Origin: Terriglobia bacterium
GTDB taxonomy: Bacteria; Acidobacteriota; Terriglobia; Terriglobales; Acidobacteriaceae
Assembly: GCA_020073385.1 (NCBI GenBank)
Contig: JAIQFH010000030.1
Span: 1 to 64,000, forward strand
Direction: 5' to 3'
DNA: 64,000 nt
Shown: positions 19,412 through 28,469 of the stretch, in pieces
Numbering within the stretch: the stretch's first letter is position 1
Layout of the letters: each line of letters begins with the position of its first letter
The notes under the pieces: generated by a model
Database searches by the model: none
The model's input: only the letters and a program-made list of their open reading frames with translations
Told to the model about the DNA's origin: nothing
Program-made: the position numbers and the translations under genes

Positions 19412-19597
19412 ATGGCTGCCGTTGCAGATTCCCGAGCATCTGACTGGCATGTATCCCGACAAAGAACTTCAATCGCACCACCAGTTCCGGACTCGGCCGA
19501 GCCGTATCCTTCGCCAATTCAGGATCCTGTCGATCCGCCCGAAAACCCTGATGCCCCGGTCAGAGAACCAGATCCAGAAGACCCAGGACAAATCTGA
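19412..19597 (+). CDS. Small proline/aspartate-rich protein (61 aa)
   Basis: A 61-residue reading frame starting 10 bp after the preceding small gene. The second half is a repetitive Pro/Asp/Glu tract (IQDPVDPPENPDAP, then REPDPEDPG). No good ribosome site is seen. The biased composition is more like a real small acidic protein than a chance frame, but no family is recognised. Confidence 0.35.
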   Translation: MAAVADSRASDWHVSRQRTSIAPPVPDSAEPYPSPIQDPVDPPENPDAPVREPDPEDPGQI

Positions 19598-19632
19598 TAT
19601 CCCTCCCAATCCCAGCCCGCATCTTAGGTGAA

Positions 19633-19797
19633 ATGATCGTTGGGAATCCAAATGCCGGGAAACGAACTGCAACCATTGCTGTCGCGGTGGCGCTGATGAT
19701 CATTATCCTTACCGCAATCATCACGCTTCGCAAGAGGACTGCCCCTGCGAAGGAACCGCCCCTTCACCCATCCGTGACGATCTGTACGGTCTTCTGA
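19633..19797 (+). CDS. Small single-span membrane protein (54 aa)
   Basis: ATG at 19633 preceded closely by AGGTGA. The 54 residues hold one strong membrane span (about 13-31, IAVAVALMIIILTAIITL) followed by basic RKR and a proline-rich tail. Third of three consecutive tiny frames; no family recognised. Confidence 0.4.
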   Translation: MIVGNPNAGKRTATIAVAVALMIIILTAIITLRKRTAPAKEPPLHPSVTICTVF

Positions 19798-20234
19798 ACC
19801 CGCCAGGCGCGGTCGAGCAGATCAGCGGCTTGAATTTGGCGCAATCTTCCACAGTTGTGCAAGAGCCTTGGCCGCGTCAGACAGCGCCTTCTTCTCCCTG
19901 TTCGCCGAAGACTCCACGGCGACGCGCGGTCGCTGCAGGATGGGCCTGCGATAGTTCGACGCTTTGCCGGTCACGCTGGTCTGATAGATGTCACGCACAG
20001 CATTCTCAAATGTGCGCTTTAGATTGATGCTCATACTGGGAACTTGCGCTGATGGAACCTGCGCCACGGGTTTGCTCGCCATTAGAGGGAAACTCGACTT
20101 TCTCGGTTTCCTGCACTCTAAGATGACTGGCGAGGGCTAACAATACAGCATTGCACCAACTGGAAGCACTGCATTTACCTAGGAGGCGTCTGTCTGGAGA
20201 GCATGAATCCGGGCCCGGCACTAGAAGGCGGCTA
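19798..20234. other. Region without a convincing gene
   Basis: About 437 bp. A minus-strand frame of 86 codons (20082 to 19822) exists, but it has no ribosome site and no recognised motif, so it is not called. Plus-strand frames here lack support too. The right end adjoins the broken small gene at 20235. Confidence 0.4.
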
Positions 20235-20550
20235 CTATGCGGCGTTGGCTCGCGAGTCCACGCAGTTCCGTAATGCCCGCAAGAAGTACAATGCGTCGTC
20301 CAGAATCAGGGCTTCTTCAATGTGGTCGGAATCAACTCCGAATAGCTCTTTTACGCGATTCAGGATCGCCCTTTCGGGCCTCGGCAATTCTTGCGGGAAT
20401 CAACTGCCGATCCGTCTCAAACAGTGCAGCCTGATACAGAGCGTGCCAGGAGGTGCTGGAATTTCCCGAGGAAATAGGAGGGGAGGATGCTTTTCCATCT
20501 GAATTCTCGAAGCGGCGAAATGTCCAAACGATGCGGTAAGATAACCTCAC
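20235..20550 (-). pseudogene. Frameshifted small acidobacterial protein gene
   Basis: Two minus-strand frames join into one protein if a single base is removed from the GGG (plus strand) at 20376-20378. The first frame gives SWHALYQAALFETDRQL then IPARIAEA; the second continues ERAILNRVKELFG then DDALYFLRALRN and stops at 20235. The combined product matches the pattern of small helical proteins (WxxLYxAAxxEtD...RI.eAe.AI..R...L..AL..LR.LR) common in Acidobacteriota, function unknown. It is either a recent pseudogene or a sequencing error at a short homopolymer. The start is uncertain: GTG at 20550 is in frame but has no ribosome site. Confidence 0.55.
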
Positions 20551-20609
20551 ACCATTAGGCGGCCCATACGGTAATCGCCGTATTTTTCCGCTACTCAGCG
20601 TGGGAGTTT

Positions 20610-20634
20610 GTGGAAGGGCGTGGCGCCCTTCCAC
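20610..20634 (-). terminator. Strong hairpin after the DUF892 gene
   Basis: Two perfect 11-base arms (GTGGAAGGGCG and CGCCCTTCCAC) with a 3-base loop, 9 bp beyond the minus-strand stop at 20644. There is no long T-run, so it may end transcription weakly or protect the 3' end. Confidence 0.6.
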
Positions 20635-20643
20635 GGGTTTCAG

Positions 20644-21213
20644 TCAGGCTGCACGTCGGGATGAACTCTTGGTTCTTCTCTTTCCTTCTCCGCCCTCTGC
20701 TCCCTGGTATTCCTTTCCTTCGCCGGCTTCTTGGGCCTGCCGGTTGATTTCCGCCGCCAACTGGGTCAGTTTCTCATCTGTTTGTTTCTCTTCGTCGAGC
20801 GTCTGCTGCAGCAGGGAAACGTGTTCGTCTTCTCCCAACAGTCGCGCGAATTCCCTCGCAGTTCCATAGGCGGCGATTTCATAATGCTCAACCCTTTGGG
20901 CGGCGCCAATCATGGCAGCATCCATCACCGCGGCCTCATAGTCTTCTTGCATGGTTTCGGCGCCTTCCTTTACTAAACCTTCCATTCCAAGGCACTTCTT
21001 GCCGGTTGCTTTCTCCTCCAGCATGTCGAATATCTGTTCAAGACGTGAAACGTGTTCCGATGTCTGCCGGAGATGTTCTTCGAAACCCTGGCGTAATTCG
21101 GCGTTCGAAGAGGCTTTTGCCAGTTTCGGCAATGCCTTTGTCAGCTGGGTCTCCGCGTTATAGAGATCCATCAATTCATCAATATAGAGTTCCCGCAGCG
21201 AACCCTTTGGCAT
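20644..21213 (-). CDS. DUF892 ferritin-like protein (YciE/YciF type)
   Basis: A 189-residue helical protein from the ATG at 21213, preceded by AAAGGAG; an upstream in-frame ATG at 21255 has no site. The opening LRELYIDELMDLYNAETQL is the signature of the DUF892 family, whose ferritin-like four-helix bundle binds two metals through Glu/His residues (ExxH-type pairs in FEEHLRQTSEHV and DEDEH-like segments here). The usual length is about 160-170, with an added lysine/arginine- and glycine-rich tail here. Members are induced by stress in enterobacteria. Probable oxidative or envelope stress role; enzymology unknown. Confidence 0.9.
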   Translation of the reverse strand: MPKGSLRELYIDELMDLYNAETQLTKALPKLAKASSNAELRQGFEEHLRQTSEHVSRLEQIFDMLEEKATGKKCLGMEGLVKEGAETMQEDYEAAVMDAAMIGAAQRVEHYEIAAYGTAREFARLLGEDEHVSLLQQTLDEEKQTDEKLTQLAAEINRQAQEAGEGKEYQGAEGGEGKRRTKSSSRRAA

Positions 21214-21409
21214 CGCATTTTCTCCTTTAGTTTTCCCTAGCGACGAGCGGAGCACTTTCGCAGGGCTAATACCCGAAAGTTATTTTCTCGTGCGGAGGCA
21301 CACAATACCCCAGATGCTGTAAGGGGAACGCTGTTAGGAGGCTTCCGGCTATCCGCTTTCAGTTGCGCCGGTTCCAATGCGGACAAGCGAATAAGAAACG
21401 AGTTGATGT

Positions 21410-24400
21410 CTAGAACCCGTACTTGGCGACGACCTTCTTCTCCTTTTTTCCAATCACCGCAATTGCTGCGTGCTGTGCACGCAAAGCAAACACAATCGGC
21501 GAGCCCGTCGCCTGATCTCGAATGTTAAGGCTCGCGTCTTGGTCTGAATCAGACACAAAAACATAGAGAATCGAATCTGCCATTACGGTCGGGAAAACCA
21601 GCACGCCCGGCGGGATCGGAGTACTGGCCGTGAAAGGTGGTGCCAAATTTATCCGCGCAGCCACCCGGGAATAGAGGTCAGCGGTCGATTGCAGGTCCTC
21701 CGCCAGTTCCACGGGATACGCCGCCCAATAAATGCGCCCTTTGCCGTGCGGAATCTCCTTGAACGTCGAGTCATCTTCAAATTTCAACGAATCCAGCCAA
21801 TTCTGCTGTTGCTGGCCGAAGGCAAGCGAGATCCGGCGTTCGCCAAGCTTCAATTCGGCATTGTGATAGACCAGCGGCTCGGCATGCCCTTTGATCCCAA
21901 GTTCGAGAGCTCGATGTTTCTGCTGCCAATGCTCGTCCCGCTCGACGGGGCCCGTAATCAGCAGATTCCCGCCCGTGTCTACGTACTTCATCAATGCTGT
22001 CCATGCCGCATCGCTTAGCGCCTGCGGCGACGGGAGAATGGCGAGTTTCGGATTTCCGAGCCGTTCGATCTGATTTTCAGCGACCACATAGGCCGGCAGC
22101 CGGGCCAGATATGTCAAAGCGCGCACGGCGCGCCGCTGGGCTTCCAGTTGGAAATCGGCCAGCACCGAATATTGAGCCGCCTGCGAGGTGACGATCGCAA
22201 CTGGCGGAAGTTGAGGATCTCTCAGGTGCTCCTGTAATGAAGAAGCAAATCGGGCAAACTCCCGCAGCAGTGTAGCCTCCGGCTTTTCCGTGTAGTCGGT
22301 TCGCACTGCCCCGATCGGCGTCTCGTTGCTCTCTGTCATATCCGAATTCGTATTCCATAGCCATTCAATCGCCCCCGTTCCCTGTATGAACGATGACGCG
22401 ACCTTCCGTTCAAGAAGGGCAGCCTCATCCTCCGGTGTACGCCGCGCGACCTCGTCGAGATTCAACTCCCGCTGCAGTCCCGTTTCCTGGATGAGCATGG
22501 CCTCACCCGGCTGCTTCGCCGCGAGCGAATCCCAAAGAATGTAGTCGTTCTGCCACCAGGAGTGGTTCGTCGTGAAGTCGACCGACGAGCCCCAGAACGC
22601 CGGCGAAAGACGGTCCTGAATCCCGCCTTCATCCTGCCCCACGGTGACCAGCTGTTGAGAGCCAGTCGCGCGGATGGTCTCCCGCATCGTACGCGCCCAT
22701 TGTGCAAATGACTCCTGCGCGAAAAGAACGTAGTCGTTCACCCGCAGAGAGTTGATACCCACGTACATGCCTCGCGGGGAAAACTCCGTTTCGCTGGGAA
22801 GAGGAATCGTTCCGGCGATGGACTGTGCTGGAACATTCCACATCGCAGCCAGCTTGCTGCGATCCGGGTAGCGTTTGCTCAGCCATTCGTTCCAGGCCGC
22901 CAGCTCAATGGAATCGCCGTTGGGTCGCATCGTCCACAGATGCTGCGAGAAACTCGGCTCGTTAATAAGGTCCCATGCGAGAAAAGGCACGTCGTGGAAA
23001 CGCGCGACCACCGCGGAGATTAGAGTTTGCTGTCTTCGCACCGCCGCTGGGTCCAGGAATGCGTTGCTGCCACCGAGAACATCGGGCAAGAAAGCAAAGA
23101 AATTGAACTGCACTGGCAAGCTATATTTGCGAGCGGTCATGAGATAGGCTTCCAGCGTGCGCAGCGTCCGCTCGTAGGGCTGCCCGTTCTCATCGCAAAA
23201 CTTATCCCAGCCAGTCCACCACCCGGTGCGGATCATGTTCAGTCCGGCATCATGGATACGTCCGAGATCCTGATTCCACACATAAACATTCGGATGCTCG
23301 AAGAACAGCCGCTGCACTTCGCTCGACATGTATGTCGTGCCCACCACCGCCAGGGGATGACCGTCGAGTTCAAAGAAATCGCGATTGACGCCGAGATGCG
23401 GACCAGATCGAAGGTATGCTTCGTCGCGAATCCAGAATCCCGAGTGATAGATGGCCAGTACTCGGTCGCCCTCCTGCAACTGCGCCTCGACAACGAAAAA
23501 TCCCTTACCAGTAGGAGGCGGTAACACCATCGGTCCGATCGAAGGCACCGCTCCGCTCACAGTCGCGCGATTCGAAGGCTCAGACTCAGGGAAGGCCGTA
23601 ACCTTCGCCGACAGCCCACTCCCGGGTGTTGCTGCATGCCAATCGACTTGCAGTTCTACTGGCTCGCCCGGAAAATAGAGCGGCAACACAGGACGCACGG
23701 CAAATTGCAGTTCGCCTTCCCGCGCCCGATTCAGCAGAGACTGGATCAGTTCCTTATTGTCAAAGAACTCGCGCCCGAGCTCCGCATTCACCAGAATCCA
23801 GCGTCCACCATCGAACCCGTTTCGGTCGTGATCCACCTGAATTGCCGGTGCAGATAACTTGCGGCCATCCTTGACGCCCCATGCAAGTGTGTCCAGCCTC
23901 GCATCGAGTGACCCTGCAGCGCCGCCCCGTTGGTACAAATCCACGGCACTAAGGCGGATTACCGGGCTGAACGCTCTCTTCCAGGAGAAGGCCGGCACTC
24001 TAAGCGTTAGCTCGGGATTGCTCTGGAACTGAAGACCATCCGATCCCGGAGTCTCCTGATACTGATCAATCATCAGCGGGCGGATGAACCTCACGCTGTA
24101 GTCCCGCAGATGCCATCCCTGCGGATCACGGTATGCCGCGCGCGTAAACGGCATTCCACCGAGCACCAGAAGATTTCCTCCGCGATCCAGAAAGCTCTTG
24201 ATCGCCGGCCAACTCGCTTCAGGGAAGGCCGAGCCATAGGGCAGCACTAGTACATGAGATGATTGAGACGAAAGGGCTGCGGGAAGTTGATCAGCCCCGA
24301 CCTTGCTCACATCAGCGAACAGGGCCGCCAACTGTTGTTCGGAAGGGGTGACGGAATCCGCCGCCGGAAATCCCGGTTCGCTCAACACCACTACATCACC

Positions 24401-24496
24401 CAGAGCGTTTTGAGCCAACACTAGAGTCTTACTGCCAAGGACAGCGGCAATAAAGAGGCCGAATAGAATTGCTCTGCGCATAAAAGAACCCGGCAT
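21410..24496 (-). CDS. Secreted TIM-barrel glycoside hydrolase
   Basis: A 1028-residue exported protein with a signal peptide (about 6-29, ending LVLAQ). The N-terminal ~340 residues are beta-rich, with a GATase/ThuA-like look in the first 100. A (beta/alpha)8 barrel occupies about 360-730: WDLINEPS holds the likely acid/base Glu and LIQETG the likely nucleophile Glu, the clan GH-A arrangement (GH2/GH5/GH42 types). After that comes a second GATase-like domain (about 770-870) and a small beta domain. It is divergent from a sugar transporter gene and shares with it a promoter containing a LacI-like palindrome, so it likely releases the sugar imported by that transporter. Exact family uncertain. 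Confidence 0.75.
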   Translation of the reverse strand: MPGSFMRRAILFGLFIAAVLGSKTLVLAQNALGDVVVLSEPGFPAADSVTPSEQQLAALFADVSKVGADQLPAALSSQSSHVLVLPYGSAFPEASWPAIKSFLDRGGNLLVLGGMPFTRAAYRDPQGWHLRDYSVRFIRPLMIDQYQETPGSDGLQFQSNPELTLRVPAFSWKRAFSPVIRLSAVDLYQRGGAAGSLDARLDTLAWGVKDGRKLSAPAIQVDHDRNGFDGGRWILVNAELGREFFDNKELIQSLLNRAREGELQFAVRPVLPLYFPGEPVELQVDWHAATPGSGLSAKVTAFPESEPSNRATVSGAVPSIGPMVLPPPTGKGFFVVEAQLQEGDRVLAIYHSGFWIRDEAYLRSGPHLGVNRDFFELDGHPLAVVGTTYMSSEVQRLFFEHPNVYVWNQDLGRIHDAGLNMIRTGWWTGWDKFCDENGQPYERTLRTLEAYLMTARKYSLPVQFNFFAFLPDVLGGSNAFLDPAAVRRQQTLISAVVARFHDVPFLAWDLINEPSFSQHLWTMRPNGDSIELAAWNEWLSKRYPDRSKLAAMWNVPAQSIAGTIPLPSETEFSPRGMYVGINSLRVNDYVLFAQESFAQWARTMRETIRATGSQQLVTVGQDEGGIQDRLSPAFWGSSVDFTTNHSWWQNDYILWDSLAAKQPGEAMLIQETGLQRELNLDEVARRTPEDEAALLERKVASSFIQGTGAIEWLWNTNSDMTESNETPIGAVRTDYTEKPEATLLREFARFASSLQEHLRDPQLPPVAIVTSQAAQYSVLADFQLEAQRRAVRALTYLARLPAYVVAENQIERLGNPKLAILPSPQALSDAAWTALMKYVDTGGNLLITGPVERDEHWQQKHRALELGIKGHAEPLVYHNAELKLGERRISLAFGQQQQNWLDSLKFEDDSTFKEIPHGKGRIYWAAYPVELAEDLQSTADLYSRVAARINLAPPFTASTPIPPGVLVFPTVMADSILYVFVSDSDQDASLNIRDQATGSPIVFALRAQHAAIAVIGKKEKKVVAKYGF

Positions 24497-24568
24497 TTGA
24501 GGACCTGCAAGATTGAAGATGATTGCTGGAAACGACTGAGTCTCCTGTAATGGTAGCGGATTGTCAAG

Positions 24569-24588
24569 CTACAGAATCGATTTTGTAG
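24569..24588. promoter_or_regulatory. LacI-type operator candidate
   Basis: A 20-bp near-perfect palindrome (CTACAGAATCGATTTTGTAG, one mismatched pair) with a central CG, the usual form of LacI-family operators. It lies between the divergent glycosidase (starts 24496) and transporter (starts 24697) genes, and a LacI-family gene follows at 26180. Confidence 0.6.
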
Positions 24589-24696
24589 AGGCTCGACACG
24601 CTCCCGTCCAGAAGAAAAATCGGCCAAACCGCGCTTCGGCGATGTATGATGGCGGCGTTCATGCAATTCATAACCCCTCGGAGGGGATAAGAACTC

Positions 24697-26055
24697 ATGG
24701 CGTTCACAACCCCCAGTACTTCTACGACAACCACAGCACCAGTCAACGGGCAGACCTACGGCGCGGCGCTTTCGGTCTTGACGACGCTGTTCTTCATATG
24801 GGGATCGCTTACGTCGCTGAACGACGTGCTCATTCCGTTCGCACAGAACGTTTTCAAATTAAACCTAGCCGAAAGTTTTCTGATTCAGACAGCGTTTTTC
24901 CTTGCCTACTTTATTGTTTCTATTCCCTCAGCGAAGATCATTGACTGGATCGGATATAAACGGGCGATTATTGTGGGGCTGAGCACCATGGTGGCGGCTT
25001 GCCTCCTGGTCTATCCCGCAGCGAAGATCCCATCCTTCCCCTTTTTCTTGGCAGCTCTGTTGATTCTGGCCGCCGGCATCACGGTACTGCAGGTTGCGGC
25101 TAATCCTTACGTAGCTGTGCTGGGCAGCCCAAAGACCGCCTCAAGCCGCTTGGTGCTGACCCAAGCCTTCAACTCTCTCGGAACGGCCGTTTTTCCGTGG
25201 GTGGGGGCTAGGCTGATCTTGAAAGAATCGGTGAGCGCAGCGGCCCAAAGCGCATCGCAAGATGCAGTGGTCAAGCTTTATGTCTACTTCTTTGCGATCG
25301 TTCTCGTTCTGTTGGCAATATTGTTTGCTGTTTTCAAACTCCCCAGAATGGAGGCCGCCGAGCATCACATCGGACAGAAAGTCGAAGATTCCGTGTGGAA
25401 GCATCCGAACCTGGTTTTTGGCGCCATTGGAATCTTCGTATATGTTGGCGCCGAAGTTGCGATAGGAAGCTCAATATCCAACTATCTGGCGCTGGACAAT
25501 ATCGGGCATTTTGCATCGAACGTGGCAGAGCCTGCGGCCCGCTACCTTGCAGCGAAAGCGGTTGCGGCACGATATATATCTATCTATTGGCTCGGAGCGA
25601 TGGTTGGCCGGTTCATTGGATCGGCGGTTCTTCAGAAAGTGAAAACCTCGCGCGTGCTCGCGTTCTGCGCCATTATGACGACGTTACTCGTAACGATTTC
25701 GGTCGCCAGCAATGGGCGAGTGGCGATGTGGTGCATGCTGTCCGTAGGCCTGTTCAATTCGATCATGTTCCCTTGTATCTTCACGAGCGGTATCGCAGAG
25801 CTCGGGCAGCTTACCGGCGATGGATCGGGCATCTTGAACACCGCAATTGTTGGGGGAGCTTTAATTCCGTGGATCGTCGGCAAGGTTGCTGACGCTATCA
25901 ATCATGCACACTATCCGACGATGACCCAGGGAGAACTGAGCTGGGGCCAAGGCATTCACTACGCGCTCATCATAGCCACATTCTGCTATCTGTACATCCT
26001 TTTCTACGCATTGAGCGGCTCGAAACCGAACAGCGAACGGCATGCAAAGGTGTGA
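24697..26055 (+). CDS. FHS-family sugar:H+ symporter (FucP/GluP-like MFS)
   Basis: A 452-residue protein with twelve predicted membrane spans. The N-terminal LTTLFFIWGSLTSLNDVLIP, including the conserved N-D in the first span region, and later QVAANPYVAVLG are typical of the fucose-galactose-hexose symporter family of the major facilitator superfamily. It imports a hexose or deoxyhexose with protons; the sugar cannot be read from sequence. A GGAGGGG ribosome site precedes the ATG. Divergent from the secreted glycosidase and upstream of a LacI regulator, so it is part of a catabolic regulon. Confidence 0.88.
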   Translation: MAFTTPSTSTTTTAPVNGQTYGAALSVLTTLFFIWGSLTSLNDVLIPFAQNVFKLNLAESFLIQTAFFLAYFIVSIPSAKIIDWIGYKRAIIVGLSTMVAACLLVYPAAKIPSFPFFLAALLILAAGITVLQVAANPYVAVLGSPKTASSRLVLTQAFNSLGTAVFPWVGARLILKESVSAAAQSASQDAVVKLYVYFFAIVLVLLAILFAVFKLPRMEAAEHHIGQKVEDSVWKHPNLVFGAIGIFVYVGAEVAIGSSISNYLALDNIGHFASNVAEPAARYLAAKAVAARYISIYWLGAMVGRFIGSAVLQKVKTSRVLAFCAIMTTLLVTISVASNGRVAMWCMLSVGLFNSIMFPCIFTSGIAELGQLTGDGSGILNTAIVGGALIPWIVGKVADAINHAHYPTMTQGELSWGQGIHYALIIATFCYLYILFYALSGSKPNSERHAKV

Positions 26056-26179
26056 GGGCGCCGGTTCTGAGACATGGGCCCGTGCAAATCGAAAGCGTGT
26101 GTGGAATCACTGACAAGGAGCAGCGGTCTGGTAGCATTGCCCTAGTTCTTGAACGGTAAGGGACAAGATTTAAAAGCCC

Positions 26180-27223
26180 ATGGTGCAGGTCAAGAAGCCC
26201 GGCCAAAAGCCGCAGGTCATCACACTCAAATCGGTCGCGCAGCATTTAGGACTTACCCCAGGCACAGTCTCTGCCGTCCTCAACGATTCCCCGTCTGCCC
26301 GTTCCATTCCGCAGGAGACCAAGAACCGGATCCGCGCTGCCGCTAAGGAACTCAACTATCGTCCCAACTTCTTTGCCCGTACGCTTCGCAACAAACGCAC
26401 CTACACGATTGGCGTGATCGCAGAAGAGATCGGCGATTCCTATAGTTCACCGATCATCAGCGGCATCGAGCAATACCTGAGAAAGCGCGACTATTTTTTT
26501 CTGACAGTTGTCCATCGCCACGATCCGGCGCTGCTGAGCCGCTATTCGCAACTCCTTTCTGAGCGCGGCGTCGAGGGGATTATCACCGTCGATACTACGG
26601 TGCAGGAAGCACCTATGTTGCCCACTGTGGCGATCGCGGGTCACAAGAAACTGAAGGGCATCACCAATATCGTGCTCGATCACAAACGGGCAGCTGTTCT
26701 GGCACTCAATCACCTCAAGGACCTGCATCATGAACGCATTGCGTTCATGAAGGGCAATCCGGTGAGTTCCGATTCAATGGACCGTTGGGATGCCATCTGT
26801 CAGGTGGCCGCCGAGATCGGGATCAATATTGATCCCGATCTAACCGTGCAGATCAACATGGACGATCCAACGCCAATGTTGGGTTATCCCTTCACCAAGC
26901 AACTGCTCGCTCGTCAGAAGCCATTTACCGCAATTTTCGCCTACAACGATATCTCTGCGATCGGGGCGATCCGTGCCCTCCAGGAACACGGCTTGCGAGT
27001 GCCGCAGGACATCTCTGTTCTCGGATTCGACGATATCCCCGGTGCGGCCTTTCATAGCCCCAGCCTGACGACGGTGCGGCAGCCGTTGAACCGCATGGGA
27101 GAAGTCGCTGCCCAGACTCTGCTGGATCGCATTGAGGGCAAGAAGGAATATCCTTCGGAAATCGCGATCGAGCCCGAACTAGTCGTGCGGGAATCCACTG
27201 CGGTCGCACCCGGCTCCTGCTAG
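26180..27223 (+). CDS. LacI-family transcriptional regulator
   Basis: A 347-residue regulator. Residues about 13-60 are the LacI HTH plus hinge helix (SVAQHLGLTPGTVSAVLND, ending ELNYRPNFFARTL). Residues about 70-340 form the periplasmic-binding-like sensor domain (TIGVIAEE, FAYNDISAIGAI, ISVLGFDDIPGA). It probably represses the glycosidase and transporter genes through the palindrome at 24569 and is released by a sugar ligand. It sits 124 bp after the transporter and 16 bp before a second MFS gene. Confidence 0.92.
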   Translation: MVQVKKPGQKPQVITLKSVAQHLGLTPGTVSAVLNDSPSARSIPQETKNRIRAAAKELNYRPNFFARTLRNKRTYTIGVIAEEIGDSYSSPIISGIEQYLRKRDYFFLTVVHRHDPALLSRYSQLLSERGVEGIITVDTTVQEAPMLPTVAIAGHKKLKGITNIVLDHKRAAVLALNHLKDLHHERIAFMKGNPVSSDSMDRWDAICQVAAEIGINIDPDLTVQINMDDPTPMLGYPFTKQLLARQKPFTAIFAYNDISAIGAIRALQEHGLRVPQDISVLGFDDIPGAAFHSPSLTTVRQPLNRMGEVAAQTLLDRIEGKKEYPSEIAIEPELVVRESTAVAPGSC

Positions 27224-27239
27224 GATCACACAAGCGACC

Positions 27240-28469
27240 GTGTGTCCGCCCAGGGACGCAGTCGCTCCACTCATGCCCGCCGCCGCAACGCGCACTACCT
27301 CCGCTTCTGCCCGCGCTCTCACATGTGCCGCGTACGTCTCATTCGTTCCCATCGGAATCGCCACCGTGCTTCTCGGACCCATGTTGCCGACGCTTTCGGC
27401 GCGCTGGTCGTTGAACTACTCGCAGGCAGGCCTTTTCTTCCCCGTTCAGTATGTTGCTTCTACCTGTGCCGTGGGTTTCTCGGGAGTCCTGGCTTCCTGG
27501 CGCGGATATCGCTTCGCAATGAAAGCTGGACTTCTCCTCGTCGCCATCGGTCTGGCCTTTTTGCTTGCCGGCCCGAAATGGTGTGCCGCTCTTTGCATTG
27601 CAGCGTATGGCGCGGGACTCGGCTTGGCAGTTCCTGCAGCAAACCTGATGGTTGCGGCAGTGAATCCGGAACGCAGAAGCGCAACCCTGAATCTTCTGAA
27701 CTTCTTCTGGAGCACAGGCGCGGTGGCCTGTCCCTTCCTGGTAGCGGCGGTCGCCAAGACTCAACATATTTCATTCTTTCTGCTATGCGTGTCCGGTTTC
27801 TCTCTTACCGTATCGATGGGGATCGCGTTGATGGGCAGCGGCATCGTCGAACCGGCAGCGACATTGGACAAAGGGCCAGTCCTGTCCCTGATTCGTGCGA
27901 ACACTCACCTATTCTCAATTCTCGCCCTGCTTTTTTTTCTTTACGTCGGGGTGGAAAACGCCTTTGGACAATGGATGGCTTCCTATGTGAAGAGTCTCGG
28001 AACCTTAACCCTAGCCACCGCTTTGGCCACTCCCTCCTTCTTCTATGCCTCGCTAACGATCGGCCGAATGCTGGCGCCCGCTCTGTTTCGGATCTTCAGT
28101 GAAACCCGGTTGGTCCAGACAGGTTTACTTCTGGCGTGTGCGGGCATGGCTGGACTGATCCTTTCGCGAGCACTGCCCGGCGTGGTAGCCAGCGCATGCG
28201 CCGCTGGCTTCGGTCTCTCATACGTCTACCCCATTACAATTTCACTCTTGTCCCGGGAGTTCGTCTCCCCGCGCATCGGCTCGCTCATGTTCGTCCTGTC
28301 TAACATCGGAGGCGGTCTTCTCCCGTGGATCGTCGGTATCTCATCCACCCGATTCGGCACACTAAAGGCTGGATTGTTCGTGCCGCTGCTGGGATGCGTA
28401 ATGATGTACTTCCTTTACCTTCGGAGTTGGCCCCCTTCAAATCCGACCGCTAACCATTCTGCCCGCTAG
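27240..28469 (+). CDS. MFS transporter
   Basis: A 409-residue twelve-span major facilitator protein. The N-terminal half has LPTLSARWSLNYSQAGLFFP and GYGAGLGLAVPAANLMVA-like glycine-rich spans, typical of sugar-type MFS members related to FucP. Start uncertain: GTG at 27240 or ATG at 27273, neither with a clear ribosome site. It follows the LacI gene by 16 bp, so probably belongs to the same sugar locus. Its 3' end overlaps by 33 bp the convergent nucleotidyltransferase gene. Substrate unknown. Confidence 0.85.
   Translation: MCPPRDAVAPLMPAAATRTTSASARALTCAAYVSFVPIGIATVLLGPMLPTLSARWSLNYSQAGLFFPVQYVASTCAVGFSGVLASWRGYRFAMKAGLLLVAIGLAFLLAGPKWCAALCIAAYGAGLGLAVPAANLMVAAVNPERRSATLNLLNFFWSTGAVACPFLVAAVAKTQHISFFLLCVSGFSLTVSMGIALMGSGIVEPAATLDKGPVLSLIRANTHLFSILALLFFLYVGVENAFGQWMASYVKSLGTLTLATALATPSFFYASLTIGRMLAPALFRIFSETRLVQTGLLLACAGMAGLILSRALPGVVASACAAGFGLSYVYPITISLLSREFVSPRIGSLMFVLSNIGGGLLPWIVGISSTRFGTLKAGLFVPLLGCVMMYFLYLRSWPPSNPTANHSAR

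Noticed and set aside
19822..20082. A minus-strand 86-codon frame
   Set aside because: No ribosome site, no motif, and shadow-like composition.
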